Assembly: GCF_000987835.1 (NCBI RefSeq)
Contig: NZ_CP011308.1
Location: forward strand, 1,302,001-1,366,000
DNA: 64,000 nt
Source of the DNA: Sulfurovum lithotrophicum
GTDB lineage: Bacteria; Campylobacterota; Campylobacteria; Campylobacterales; Sulfurovaceae
Reading direction: 5' to 3'
Shown piece after piece: positions 36,960 through 45,939 of this stretch (position 1 is its first letter; each line of letters opens with the position of its first letter). The notes under the pieces are model-generated. The model worked only from the letters and a program-made list of their open reading frames with translations, was not told the DNA's origin and ran no database searches. Position numbers and translations under genes: made by a program.

Positions 36960-37478
36960 ATGATGAAAGAGATAACTCTTGCAACAACCATAGCCGATCT
37001 GCTTAAGAATTATGAAGGGATGAAAGATATCCTTATAGGGATCAATCCCAAATTCAAAAAACTGAACAACCCTGTACTCAGACGTACTATTGCCAAACTG
37101 GCAACCGTGAAACAGGCTGCCATCGTCGGTGGAATGGATGCCAATGACCTGCTCAATCAACTTAGAACTGCGGTAGGACAGGAACCTCTGCAGACTGAAA
37201 GATCAGAAACTGACACAAAAGAGCATGAACCCCTTCCGGACTGGGCAAAGCAAACACCCAAAGCAACCCTCAATGCCAACGAGATACTTGACAACGAGGG
37301 CAATCCTCTTGCCGAAGCGAACAAAACTGTCAGAACCCTCGCTTCCGGAGAAATCCTGGAGATCATCTCGGACTTCAGGCCCGAACCCCTCATCGATGAA
37401 TTCACCAAAAAAGGTCATGAAGTCGCAGTAAAGGAAGAAAAAGAAGACCGGTTCATCACGCTGATCAGAAAAGCCTGA
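36960..37478 (+). CDS. DUF1858 domain protein with C-terminal DUF2249-like domain
   Basis: 172 aa. Residues 5-65 match DUF1858 (TTIADLLKNYEGMKDILI..INPKFKKLNNPVLR..IAKLATVKQAA). Residues 95-170 look like a DUF2249/TusA-like fold (LNANEILDNEGNPL..VRTLASGEILEII). Such pairs occur with Fe-S and nitrosative-stress proteins, but no reaction is known. Two ATGs lie in tandem at the start; either is possible. It sits between the Nfu gene and a methyltransferase-like gene. Confidence 0.75.
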   Translation: MMKEITLATTIADLLKNYEGMKDILIGINPKFKKLNNPVLRRTIAKLATVKQAAIVGGMDANDLLNQLRTAVGQEPLQTERSETDTKEHEPLPDWAKQTPKATLNANEILDNEGNPLAEANKTVRTLASGEILEIISDFRPEPLIDEFTKKGHEVAVKEEKEDRFITLIRKA

Positions 37479-37486
37479 AGTCCCCG

Positions 37487-38032
37487 ATGAAAGTAAAAAC
37501 TACCGCTTCTGTCATCGTTCGAATTCTCTTATGGCTGCTGATGCTCATCGGCGGCGCGTACATCGGCATAAAGAATGACCTGAACGATCCTCTCTTTACC
37601 AGCCCACTTTTCCATTTCTTTACTGCTTTTGCAGGTCTGATCGTTCTCAGGCTGGCCTTTCACGCCGCTGCAAACGGAGGAAGAGAGCTGACCAAAGGAA
37701 GAGTTGGCGATATTCCCCGGCTCGAAACGAACCACCTTGTGACCACAGGAATTTACAGCTGTATGCGCCACCCCATGCTCTTTGGACTCACACTGCTCCC
37801 TTTGGGATGGGCCCTGCTTTTGGGAAGCCCTACGTTCATCTGTATCATTGCACCTGTCGAAATGCTCTTCATCATTTTCATGGTCACCATATTTGAAGAG
37901 ATGGAAGTCAAAAGAAAATTCGGCGATGAGTACAAAGCCTATGCCCAGAAAGTACCTATGGTCTCTTTCAGAGCGGTATGCCTTAAAAAGCTCTTCTCAA
38001 AACCCGCCAAGCAAGATACGAAGGCTACTTGA
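37487..38032 (+). CDS. ICMT/PEMT-like membrane methyltransferase family protein
   Basis: 181 aa with four or five membrane helices. The family motif GIYSCMRHPMLFGL and the later FEEMEVKRKFGDEYKAYAQKVP are typical of isoprenylcysteine carboxyl methyltransferase-like enzymes, which bind SAM at this site. The substrate is unknown; bacterial members methylate lipids or small thiols. Its 3' end overlaps polA by 8 bp tail to tail. Confidence 0.8.
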   Translation: MKVKTTASVIVRILLWLLMLIGGAYIGIKNDLNDPLFTSPLFHFFTAFAGLIVLRLAFHAAANGGRELTKGRVGDIPRLETNHLVTTGIYSCMRHPMLFGLTLLPLGWALLLGSPTFICIIAPVEMLFIIFMVTIFEEMEVKRKFGDEYKAYAQKVPMVSFRAVCLKKLFSKPAKQDTKAT

Positions 38033-40721
38033 GTTCACCCCAACTGTCACCGACACTCACGGAACAGACCAGCGGCACTTCAAGCTCCCAGATATGTTCC
38101 ATGACATGGACGAAACGTTTGGAAATCTTCTCGACCTGATCCTCCTTGATCTCGAAGATCAGTTCATCGTGTATCTGCAGCAGCATATGCGCTTCCAGCG
38201 CTTCATCGATGATCATGCTGTCGATATCGTTCATTGAGAGTTTGATGAGATCGGCTGCCGATCCCTGGAAGACCGTATTGACCGATTCGCGCATGTAGGC
38301 GGCTTTTTGCATGCCATTGGCATTCTCATAGTCAAAGATGCGTCTTCGTCTCAGAAGTGTTTCCACATAGCCGTCTATCTTCACTCTCTCCTGTATACCT
38401 TCGAGGAAATTCTTCACCGTGGGGAAACTCGCGAAATAGTTGGCAATGATCTCTTTGGCTTCTGCAGAGGTGATGCCCAGTTCGTCAGAAAGTTTCTTAG
38501 GGCCCATGCCGTAGAGCAGACCGAAGTTCACAGACTTGGCGAAGTTACGTTTTGCTTTCGCCTCATCCTCACCGAAGAGTTTGATGGCCGTCGCCATGTG
38601 GATATCGGTACCTTTGTTGAACGCTTCCATCAGTGCAGCATCTTTTGAGAAGTGTGCCAACAGGCGAAGTTCGATTTGAGAATAGTCGATACTGACCAGC
38701 TTATAGCCCTCTTTGGCAACGAACGCTTCACGTACCGAACGTCCCAGAGCGGAACGTACAGGAATGTTCTGCAGGTTGGGGTCTTTGGAGCTTAAACGAC
38801 CTGTTGCCGTACCTGTCTGGATGAAAGAGGTATAGATACGGCTTTTTTCATCTTTTTTGGCCAGTTTGAGCAGGGGTTCCACATAGGTCGAGAGCATTTT
38901 GTGATATTCACGATATTCGAGTATTTTTCCTATAACCGGGTGCTCATGTTTAAGTGACTGAAGTACCGCTTCATTGGTACTGTAACCTGTTTTGGTTTTC
39001 TTGCCGCCTTTGAGCCCAAGCTGCTGGAAAAGCACCACACCGAGCTGCTGCGTAGAACGGATGTTGAATTCGCTGCCGCTGAGTTCATGTATCTCCGAAG
39101 TAAGCCGGTGCAGGTCTTCGCTGAGTGTTTTCTTCAGTGTTTCCAGCTTGGCCTGGTCCACTTTGATACCGAGACGCTCCATGCGTATCAGTACATTGAT
39201 GAACGGATATTCTACATCCTTTGCCTCTTTCAGCAGATGCGTAAGAGAAGAGAGTTCCATCTTCTTCTTGATCGCACCATAAAGCAGAAAGGTCATCCAG
39301 GCATCTTCCGCCGCATAGAAGGTTGCATCGGCAATATTGACATGGGAGAAATTTTCCCCTTTTTTGACCATCTCTTTGAAAGGTTTCATATCATACTTGA
39401 AAAATTTCTGTGCCAGAGAATCCAACCCGACCCTTGAACCCGGATCGGTAAGCCATGCCATGATCATCGTGTCAGCAAAGGGGAGTACCTCTTCCATCCC
39501 GTATTGATTGTAAAGCAGAGAGAGGTCGAACTTCAGATTCTGACCCACGATTTTATGTTTCATCAGCTTTTGAAGCGCAAACACGGCATCTTCAGGATCG
39601 ACTTGCTCCTCCACACCGAGGTAGGAGTGCCCTACCGGCACATAGTAAGCCTTTTCATTTGAGGTACAGAAAGAAAAACCGACCATCTTATCCGTTCGTG
39701 TATCGAGTCCGGTAGTCTCGGTGTCGAAAGCGACCAGTATATCCTTGGAAAGTTCGTCTATGACTTCATTCAGTTTCTCTTTGGTATCGAGTGTTATCGA
39801 TTCGAATGTAAGTAAAGGCGTCTTCGGTTTTGGCGGTGTAATGTCATGGCAGCCGGCTTCATTCTCCCTAACTTTTGCTTTCTGTAACGCCCGTTTCATT
39901 TCATACTTTTCAAATTCGTCGATCAGACAGCTGAGATAATTTCTCTCTTCAAAAACAAACTTGCTCAGGTCGAGATCATCATAGACATCATCTCGCATTT
40001 TGACCAGTTCGCGAGAAAGGAACGCACTCTCTTTGTATTCGAGCAAAAGTTTTTGTATACGCGGTGTACCGCACTTTTCTATATTCGCATAAATATTCTC
40101 AAGCGTATGGAACTCGTTGATGAGCTTGGCCGCTCCCTTCACACCAATGCCTTTCACACCGGGAACATTGTCAGAAGCATCACCCACGATCGCCTGAAAA
40201 TCAACAAAATCTTTCGGATTGACACCGAATTTCTCGATGCAGGCGGCTTCGTCTATCTCTTTTCTTTTAATGGAGTCATACATCACGACCAAACCGTCGT
40301 CTATTAGCTGATAGAGGTCTTTGTCATGCGAGACCACTTTAACCTTCATATCCTGCTCTCTGGCAAATTTGGTCACTGTGGTGATGATGTCATCCGCTTC
40401 GAAGCCCTCTTTGGCAAGGTTGGCAAAACCCATCTTCTCCACCCACCTGATCGCAATGGGAAGCTGTTTGGTCAGGTCTTCCGGCGGTGCTTCCCTGTTT
40501 GCTTTGTACTCAGGATAGATCTCGTTTCGGAATGTCGGCCCTTTGCTGTCGAGCGCAAAGACAAGATAATCCGTCCCGTGGTCACGGTGCAGAGAGTCAA
40601 CGAGGTTGATAAAGCCTGTCAGAAGTCCCGTAGGGAAACCCTCTGAATTACGCAGCGGAGGCAAAGCATAATAGGATCTGAAGAAGAAGCCGAATGTGTC
40701 AATAATGGTGATTGTTTTCAA
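38025..40721 (-). CDS. polA: DNA polymerase I
   Basis: 898 aa. Residues 1-290 are the 5'-3' exonuclease (FGFFFRSYYALPPLRNSEG, DDIITTV, VKGIGVKGAAKLI). The 3'-5' exonuclease appears intact: AFDTETTGLD, NLKFDLSLLY, YAAEDAWMT. The polymerase has motif A VSIDYSQIELRLLAHFS, motif B RNFAKSVNFGLLYGM and motif C QIHDELIFE. Works in Okazaki fragment processing and repair. Intact length and motifs, convergent with the ICMT-like gene. Confidence 0.96.
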   Translation of the reverse strand: MKTITIIDTFGFFFRSYYALPPLRNSEGFPTGLLTGFINLVDSLHRDHGTDYLVFALDSKGPTFRNEIYPEYKANREAPPEDLTKQLPIAIRWVEKMGFANLAKEGFEADDIITTVTKFAREQDMKVKVVSHDKDLYQLIDDGLVVMYDSIKRKEIDEAACIEKFGVNPKDFVDFQAIVGDASDNVPGVKGIGVKGAAKLINEFHTLENIYANIEKCGTPRIQKLLLEYKESAFLSRELVKMRDDVYDDLDLSKFVFEERNYLSCLIDEFEKYEMKRALQKAKVRENEAGCHDITPPKPKTPLLTFESITLDTKEKLNEVIDELSKDILVAFDTETTGLDTRTDKMVGFSFCTSNEKAYYVPVGHSYLGVEEQVDPEDAVFALQKLMKHKIVGQNLKFDLSLLYNQYGMEEVLPFADTMIMAWLTDPGSRVGLDSLAQKFFKYDMKPFKEMVKKGENFSHVNIADATFYAAEDAWMTFLLYGAIKKKMELSSLTHLLKEAKDVEYPFINVLIRMERLGIKVDQAKLETLKKTLSEDLHRLTSEIHELSGSEFNIRSTQQLGVVLFQQLGLKGGKKTKTGYSTNEAVLQSLKHEHPVIGKILEYREYHKMLSTYVEPLLKLAKKDEKSRIYTSFIQTGTATGRLSSKDPNLQNIPVRSALGRSVREAFVAKEGYKLVSIDYSQIELRLLAHFSKDAALMEAFNKGTDIHMATAIKLFGEDEAKAKRNFAKSVNFGLLYGMGPKKLSDELGITSAEAKEIIANYFASFPTVKNFLEGIQERVKIDGYVETLLRRRRIFDYENANGMQKAAYMRESVNTVFQGSAADLIKLSMNDIDSMIIDEALEAHMLLQIHDELIFEIKEDQVEKISKRFVHVMEHIWELEVPLVCSVSVGDSWGELK

Positions 40722-40857
40722 ATGAAGAACCTGATTTTTTTTGTATTTTAACCTATTTATGATTACAGCTGTAACATTTCAAAATAAATTATATTAAGTA
40801 TCCTGTTATAACTTTTTTTATAAAATAAACACAATTAATATATAAAGGTGGGGACCA

Positions 40858-41250
40858 ATGGAGAAGAGAGGACGCACATCAACCACAACCACTTTCTCAC
40901 GCCCACAAAAGCGGATCAAATCTGCTGAGGGTATCGGCGGAAATTTCAAAAACCAGGAAGTAAAATTGCAAGATACACCCCTTTTCTTTCCAGAGGGACT
41001 GGAAAAAGTCTTTCTGGGCATCTATTTTGTTTCGCTGCCTTATATTCTTGGGCTTCTCTTTCTTTTCTTCTATATCGCCGAAGGAAAGTTCAAAGTCTTT
41101 CTTGCCGTCAACAAAGAGTCACCCTTTCTGATGGTATGGGCGATCGGCTATGAGATCCTTGCCGTGATTATCATTCTTTGGGTCATTAAAAGTGCCATTT
41201 CTTTCACACATAACAATACACACAAAAAGCATTTAGACCGTTTACGATAA
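40858..41250 (+). CDS. Conserved hypothetical inner-membrane protein
   Basis: 130 aa with a strong ribosome site (AAAGGTGGGG). About 45 polar, basic N-terminal residues (MEKRGRTSTTTTFSRPQKRIK) are followed by two membrane helices (YILGLLFLFFYIA and MVWAIGYEILAVIIILWVI) and a short His/Lys-rich tail. I do not recognise a family. It stands alone between polA (divergent) and uvrA (convergent). Confidence 0.65.
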   Translation: MEKRGRTSTTTTFSRPQKRIKSAEGIGGNFKNQEVKLQDTPLFFPEGLEKVFLGIYFVSLPYILGLLFLFFYIAEGKFKVFLAVNKESPFLMVWAIGYEILAVIIILWVIKSAISFTHNNTHKKHLDRLR

Positions 41251-41306
41251 ACCACTTTGTTAGAAAAATTTTCGAATAATGCTAACTTATCATCACCCAG
41301 TGAAGA

Positions 41307-44141
41307 CTATTCATCGGGTGGTGACAATTCCTTGGCCAGATACTCTCCGGTATAAGATCCTGTCTTCCTGTAATTCTGTGCCAATGCTTCGGGCGATCCC
41401 TCTGCAATGATCAATCCGCCCTTGTTTCCGCCCTCCGGCCCCATATCGACAATATAGTCTGCATTTTTCACCATGTCGAGGTTATGCTCGATGACTACGA
41501 CAGAGTTACCAAGTTCCACTAAATGATGCAGTACTCCTGTGAGCCTGTCCACATCGGCAAAATGCAGTCCGGTAGTAGGTTCATCCAGGATATAAAGCGT
41601 TTTACCCGTATCTTTACGGCTGAGCTCTTTGCTCAGTTTGATACGCTGTGCTTCACCGCCCGAGAGCGTTGTGGCGTTCTGGCCCAGTGTAATGTAGTCG
41701 AGTCCGACGGCTGTCAGTGTCTTGAGCTTGGCAGCAATGGAAGGGATCGCTTTGAAGAATTCCAGTGCTTCCCCCACACTCATCGCCAGTACATCAGCGA
41801 TCGATTTGCCTTTATAGAGAACTTCTAGTGTCTGGGCATTGTAACGTGTACCGTTACAGGTATCACAGCTGACCAGCACATCAGGAAGGAAGTGCATCTC
41901 TATCTTGATCTGTCCGTCCCCCTGACATTTCTCACAGCGTCCGCCTTTTACATTGAAAGAGAATCTTCCTATCTTGTATCCGCGCAGTTCTGCCTCTTTG
42001 GTCTGGGCAAAGAGTTTGCGTATTTCATCCATGATACCCGTATAGGTCGCCGGGTTCGAACGCGGTGTCCGTCCGATGGGGCTCTGGTCGAGATAAATAA
42101 CTTTGTCAAGATGCTCAAGCCCCGTGATCTCCACGCCGTCCACCTTATTGACCTTCTTGGCGTTGTTCAGCAGTTCCCTCGCCACAGGCAGCAGCGTCTG
42201 AAGGATCAGCGAACTCTTTCCACTTCCGCTCACACCGGTAATACAAACAAAGTTATGCAGCGGAATCTTCGCATCAAGATCCTTGATATTGTTGATCGTC
42301 ACATTTTTGATCTCTATCCACTTCTTTTGAGGATTGTCATGCGAATAGGAGATCTCCTTCCTGCCAAAGAGATAGTCAGCTGTCAGTGTTTTGGCTTTAG
42401 GCAGTTTTTTGGCATCGCCGGCAAAAACGATCTTCCCGCCATACTCCCCTGCTCCCGGGCCGATATCGACAATGTAATCCGCCGCAAGGATCGTCTCCTT
42501 GTCATGTTCGACCACGATCACGGAATTACCTTTTTCTTTGAGGGAGTTGAGCGTACGTATCAATTTCATCGTATCACGTTCATGCAGTCCGATGCTTGGT
42601 TCATCAAGTACATACATTACTCCTGTCAGTCCCGAACCGATCTGCGAAGCGATACGGATACGCTGTGCTTCCCCTCCGGAGATACTTCTGGCATCACGGC
42701 TGAGCGTAATGTAGCCAAGCCCCACATCATGCAGGAAATAGAGACGTTCATACAATTCTTTGAGGATCGATTCGGCGATCATTTTCTGCTGATCGGTCAA
42801 GTGTGAGAAATTATTTCTGTCGGCAAAATAGGCATAGGAATCGTCAATGGGCATATCGATGATGTCGGCAATGTTCTTGCCTTCGAGTTTGACCGCCAGA
42901 GAACGCGGACGAAGCCTGTGTCCGTTACACTTGTCACAGACCTTTTCCGTCATATACTCCGAGAGGTCTTTTTCATCTTTGAACATATCATGCGCAAATT
43001 TGACCACGCCGGGCCATTCACGCTTGAGCTTGTGGCGCTTCCAGGTAAAATCTACTGTAGAGCCGTTGCCGTAAAGAATCGCTTTTTGTTCATGCGTCTC
43101 CAATTCACCGTAGGGCTTTTTGATATCGATGCCGTTCTGTTCACAAAAGGCGTTAAGGAATTTGGTGTAGTAGCTTTTGTTGAATCCATACATGATCTTC
43201 ACCGCACCCTTGTCGATGGAGAGGTCAGGGTCTATCACTTTTTTAAGGTCTATGGCATAGCGGATCCCCAGTCCGTCACAGGCCGGACATGCCCCTTTGG
43301 GGGAATTGAATGAGAAGCTGACAGGCTCCAGCGGTTCAAAACTGAGTTTACAGTCAAAACAGGCCAGGTGTTCCGAGTAGTGAAAGTCCTTACGGTCGAG
43401 CCCTACCTCTTCATGGTTGAGCACTTCGATCTCCATCTCTCCGTAACTCTCTTTGAGCGCCTTTTCGACATCCTGTCCTATACGGTCACGGTTATCCTCT
43501 TTGATGACCACACGGTCAATGACCACTTTGATGGTATGCATCTTTGTCTTGCTCAGTTCGATCTCATCATCGAGACGCACCATCACGCCGTCGATCATCG
43601 CACGAACGTAGCCTTTGTGGCGGAGGGATTCGAGCATATCGGCAAAGGTACCTTTCTTCGCCTTGACCAGCGGCGCCATGATGATCAGTTTGGCACCTTC
43701 GGGCAGTTTAAGTACCTCTTCGATGATGTCAGAAGCCGACATGGAAGAGATGGGCTTGCCGCACTTATGGCAGTGCTGAACCCCTACACGGGCAAAAAGC
43801 AGCCTGAGGTAGTCGTAGATCTCCGTAATGGTCCCCACCGTTGAACGCGGGTTCTTCGAGGTGGTCTTCTGATCTATCGCGATCGCAGGGGTCAGACCGT
43901 CGATCTTGTCCACATCGGGTTTCCCCACACGTCCAAGGAACTGTCTTGCATAAGAGGAGAGAGACTCGATGTAACGTCTCTGTCCTTCGGCATAGAGCGT
44001 AGAGAATGCCAGTGTCGATTTACCCGAACCCGAAATTCCCGTAATGACCACCAGCTGGTTCTTTGGTATAGAGATATCAATATTTTTTAAATTATTCTCT
44101 TTGGCTCCATACACATGGATCATATCTTGTTTTTTTGCCAT
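41307..44141 (-). CDS. uvrA: Excinuclease ABC subunit A
   Basis: 944 aa, the normal length. Two ABC modules: Walker A GISGSGKSTLAF and GVSGSGKSSLI, signatures SISGGEAQRIRIA and TLSGGEAQRIKLS, and zinc-finger cysteines CPACDGLG and CEKCQGDG, CDTCNG. It recognises bulky DNA lesions and loads UvrB in nucleotide excision repair. No frameshift. Upstream of its start lies the integron relic. Confidence 0.97.
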   Translation of the reverse strand: MAKKQDMIHVYGAKENNLKNIDISIPKNQLVVITGISGSGKSTLAFSTLYAEGQRRYIESLSSYARQFLGRVGKPDVDKIDGLTPAIAIDQKTTSKNPRSTVGTITEIYDYLRLLFARVGVQHCHKCGKPISSMSASDIIEEVLKLPEGAKLIIMAPLVKAKKGTFADMLESLRHKGYVRAMIDGVMVRLDDEIELSKTKMHTIKVVIDRVVIKEDNRDRIGQDVEKALKESYGEMEIEVLNHEEVGLDRKDFHYSEHLACFDCKLSFEPLEPVSFSFNSPKGACPACDGLGIRYAIDLKKVIDPDLSIDKGAVKIMYGFNKSYYTKFLNAFCEQNGIDIKKPYGELETHEQKAILYGNGSTVDFTWKRHKLKREWPGVVKFAHDMFKDEKDLSEYMTEKVCDKCNGHRLRPRSLAVKLEGKNIADIIDMPIDDSYAYFADRNNFSHLTDQQKMIAESILKELYERLYFLHDVGLGYITLSRDARSISGGEAQRIRIASQIGSGLTGVMYVLDEPSIGLHERDTMKLIRTLNSLKEKGNSVIVVEHDKETILAADYIVDIGPGAGEYGGKIVFAGDAKKLPKAKTLTADYLFGRKEISYSHDNPQKKWIEIKNVTINNIKDLDAKIPLHNFVCITGVSGSGKSSLILQTLLPVARELLNNAKKVNKVDGVEITGLEHLDKVIYLDQSPIGRTPRSNPATYTGIMDEIRKLFAQTKEAELRGYKIGRFSFNVKGGRCEKCQGDGQIKIEMHFLPDVLVSCDTCNGTRYNAQTLEVLYKGKSIADVLAMSVGEALEFFKAIPSIAAKLKTLTAVGLDYITLGQNATTLSGGEAQRIKLSKELSRKDTGKTLYILDEPTTGLHFADVDRLTGVLHHLVELGNSVVVIEHNLDMVKNADYIVDMGPEGGNKGGLIIAEGSPEALAQNYRKTGSYTGEYLAKELSPPDE

Positions 44142-44190
44142 ATTTTTATTCTTTGCCTTGCTGAAAAATTAATTTGGAATTATAGCATAT

Positions 44191-44322
44191 TTACACCATA
44201 TCCAACGGGCTTGCCACCCTGACCTTGTTCATCTCGGCAACTATGTGGGTATAGATCATCGTGGTTTCAACACTTTTATGACCTAACAGTTCCTGTATAC
44301 TTCGCAGATCAATGCCCTTTTT
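44191..44322 (-). pseudogene. C-terminal remnant of an integron-type tyrosine recombinase (IntI-like)
   Basis: The minus strand reads about 43 codons ending in TAA at 44191: [19 protein letters not shown], then [13 protein letters not shown], then RVASPLDMV. The block (D)[21 protein letters not shown] contains the LGH histidine and catalytic Tyr of tyrosine recombinases, and the closing VASPLD corresponds to the GVxSPLD end typical of integron integrases. An in-frame stop lies just upstream (TAA before KKG), and no N-terminal part is recognisable. Its orientation, opposite to the cassettes on its 5' side, is canonical for intI. Confidence 0.65.
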
Positions 44323-44665
44323 TTATGCTGTAATGCTTAAATCATATTTTCTCACGAACAACATCTAGTTATTTCTTTTTTTACTTCCATAAAATACTCC
44401 TCAAAAATAGGAAAACATAATGTCCTCTATTACCGGAAATTAACAAATAGAGGAATACTTTGTCCAAATAACGGCTTATATCAGACTAAAAGGACATAAG
44501 CAATTTTTATGATTCTATACTATTTATAAAAATAGCGTTAAAAATCTTTCAAATTGACATATTTTTAGCAATAGCAAGACATTTTTGATATACTACTAAT
44601 ATTAAAAATAAAGCAATAGTGGGACAAAGTGTTCCCCTAATAAATAGATGCGACGTTTCCACTTC
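44323..44665. other. AT-rich non-coding stretch with a 192-bp inverted-repeat unit
   Basis: No credible gene. Eighteen-base arms TAGAGGAATACTTTGTCC (44448-44465) and the reverse complement of TAGGGGAACACTTTGTCC (44622-44639) agree at 16 of 18 positions and delimit 192 bp, the size of a small non-autonomous element (MITE-like). In an integron this region would hold the integrase 5' part and attI; none is recognisable. Confidence 0.4.
44448..44639. repeat. Possible MITE with 18-bp terminal inverted repeats
   Basis: Two imperfect inverted copies (16 of 18 matching) bound 192 bp of AT-rich sequence with no coding capacity. No clear target duplication. Alternatively the arms could be recombination sites of the decayed integron. 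Confidence 0.35.
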
Positions 44666-44841
44666 GCTACAACATCGCATCGGCCGCGCTGATCACTGAA
44701 CGCAATCCCTTGCCATTTGCTGGTCTCCGCTTCGCTACGTCCATCAAATGCCAGGATACACACATCAAGTCTGCTACCAGAATACCCTTCGGGTTATTCT
44801 GATATCATACTGAATGGTGATCAGCGCGGCCGTTATAAGCC
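44666..44841 (+). other. attC-like recombination site 1
   Basis: R''-type box GCTACAAC (44666-44673), a perfect 16-bp outer stem CGGCCGCGCTGATCAC (44681-44696) paired with GTGATCAGCGCGGCCG (44817-44832), then an R'-type box GTTATAAG (44832-44839). The large centre holds further hairpins, including CAGAATACCC/GGGTTATTCTG. Length about 176 bp, as for long attC sites. It ends just before the ribosome site of cassette gene 1. Confidence 0.6.
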
Positions 44842-44855
44842 AAAGGAGAGCTGAG

Positions 44856-45557
44856 TTGATAAGTCCAGAAGATAGAAATCGGGTGTTGATTAAGTTTATG
44901 GACGAGACGCATGTTGACTCTTTTGTTAATCAAGGGCTTCTTCACATGAATAATATTCAATATTTTAGAGAGTATGAAGATAAAGACCCAGCATTAAGGG
45001 GTGATCTTCACGAGGGGTTATCAGCTAGCTATCTACCTGAAAATGTTGTGTTAGAGATTAACGGACATATCATTGCTGATGCAGTTGATAAAATAGACAT
45101 AAGAGAAATTCATAACGAAGAAACTAATGTCTACTGCATGACAATTCTAAGTGATAAAAATATTATTGATGCTGGTCATGATGGTTTGCACTTGTCTAGT
45201 GATTTTATAAAATTTGGTAATAAAGCGGTTTTTATCGGTGGTAGTGATATAGCTAAGTTTTATAGGCGTTTGGAAAATGCAATTAATAATCACCCCTCTA
45301 TATATACTTTAGAAGATGATTCTATAGTTGGTAGAAAGGTTACATACCTAAATAGATCAGATCATCATAGTAGGCTTAATATATACAATAAGTTCCATGA
45401 GTATTCTTGGCAATTCGAATGGAGGCTTGCACTGAAACAGAAAAATAAAAAGGGCGTATTGGAGCTTCGGATTGGTAATCTCTCCGATATTGTGCATGTT
45501 GTTGATACTGAGTCACTTATAAATGAAGCAATTAAATTCCAAAAAAATGGCTTATAA
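44856..45557 (+). CDS. Integron cassette gene 1, unknown protein
   Basis: 233 aa from a TTG at 44856, preceded by AAAGGAGAG six bases away; an ATG at 44814 lies inside the attC stem and has no site. I do not recognise the family. The N-terminal part has KFMDETHVDSFVNQGLLHM, NIQYFREYED and RGDLHEGLSASY; aromatic-FRE and RxDxxEG features recall DUF2971-type and other mobile-element proteins of unknown role. The C-terminal part (EYSWQFEWRLALKQ) is well ordered. There is no signal peptide. The stop codon lies inside the next attC box, as in true cassettes. AT-rich compared with the flanks, consistent with transfer. Confidence 0.7.
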   Translation: MISPEDRNRVLIKFMDETHVDSFVNQGLLHMNNIQYFREYEDKDPALRGDLHEGLSASYLPENVVLEINGHIIADAVDKIDIREIHNEETNVYCMTILSDKNIIDAGHDGLHLSSDFIKFGNKAVFIGGSDIAKFYRRLENAINNHPSIYTLEDDSIVGRKVTYLNRSDHHSRLNIYNKFHEYSWQFEWRLALKQKNKKGVLELRIGNLSDIVHVVDTESLINEAIKFQKNGL

Positions 45558-45634
45558 CAAGGCACTGCAGTTGACCCAGCAATACGCCGTTTCGCTTCGC
45601 TGCACTCTGCATTGCAGGTCAACTGAGTTTAAGC
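45551..45634 (+). other. attC-like recombination site 2
   Basis: R'' box CTTATAAC (45551-45558), inner stem TGCAGTTGACC (45566-45576) paired with GGTCAACTG (45617-45625), R' box GTTTAAGC (45627-45634). It has TTCGCTTCGC in the centre. About 84 bp, a standard attC size; the TAA stop of cassette 1 is within R''. Confidence 0.65.
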
Positions 45635-45642
45635 GTAAGCAC

Positions 45643-45671
45643 TTGACAAAGTTTTTTATTTGCACTACAAT
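45643..45671 (+). promoter_or_regulatory. Sigma70-type promoter of the toxin-antitoxin cassette
   Basis: TTGACA (45643-45648), 17-bp spacer, TACAAT (45666-45671): nearly consensus. It begins 9 bp after attC site 2, so the cassette carries its own promoter. Confidence 0.8.
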
Positions 45672-45682
45672 TGTATATACAA
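45671..45682. promoter_or_regulatory. Operator-like palindrome for the RHH antitoxin
   Basis: TTGTATATACAA is a perfect 12-bp palindrome touching the -10 box. Antitoxins of the ribbon-helix-helix type repress their operon from such sites. Confidence 0.55.
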
Positions 45683-45708
45683 ATTGAAATGAAAGGCGCT
45701 TTGGTATT

Positions 45709-45939
45709 ATGAAACAAGCAATAAATATTAGACTAGAAAAAGATGTGGTAAAAGCTCTTGATGAATATGCACAGGAACTTGATAAAACACGAACAAGTCT
45801 TGTTGAAAAAGCTATTGAATTGTATTTTGACAAACTAGATGAAATGATTGCTGATAAAAGAATTGATGATTTAAAGTCTGGGAAAACTACACTTGTCCCA
45901 CTAGAAGAAGTTTTCAAAAAAGCAGGGATTGATGTATAA
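45709..45939 (+). CDS. Ribbon-helix-helix antitoxin
   Basis: 76 aa. The start KQAINIRLEKDVVKALDEYAQ is a ribbon-helix-helix DNA-binding domain (one beta strand plus two helices). The C-terminal part (KTTLVPLEEVFKKAGIDV) is the usual toxin-binding tail. It should neutralise the RelE/ParE-type toxin encoded next and repress the operon. The last 8 bp overlap the toxin gene, so translation is coupled. Confidence 0.85.
   Translation: MKQAINIRLEKDVVKALDEYAQELDKTRTSLVEKAIELYFDKLDEMIADKRIDDLKSGKTTLVPLEEVFKKAGIDV

Noticed and set aside
41288-41325. Hairpin TCATCACCC/GGGTGGTGA over the uvrA stop as a terminator
   Set aside because: One mismatch, a long loop and no T-run on either strand.
44814-44855. 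Upstream ATG for cassette gene 1
   Set aside because: Lies within the attC stem and has no ribosome site; the TTG at 44856 has AAAGGAGAG at good spacing.
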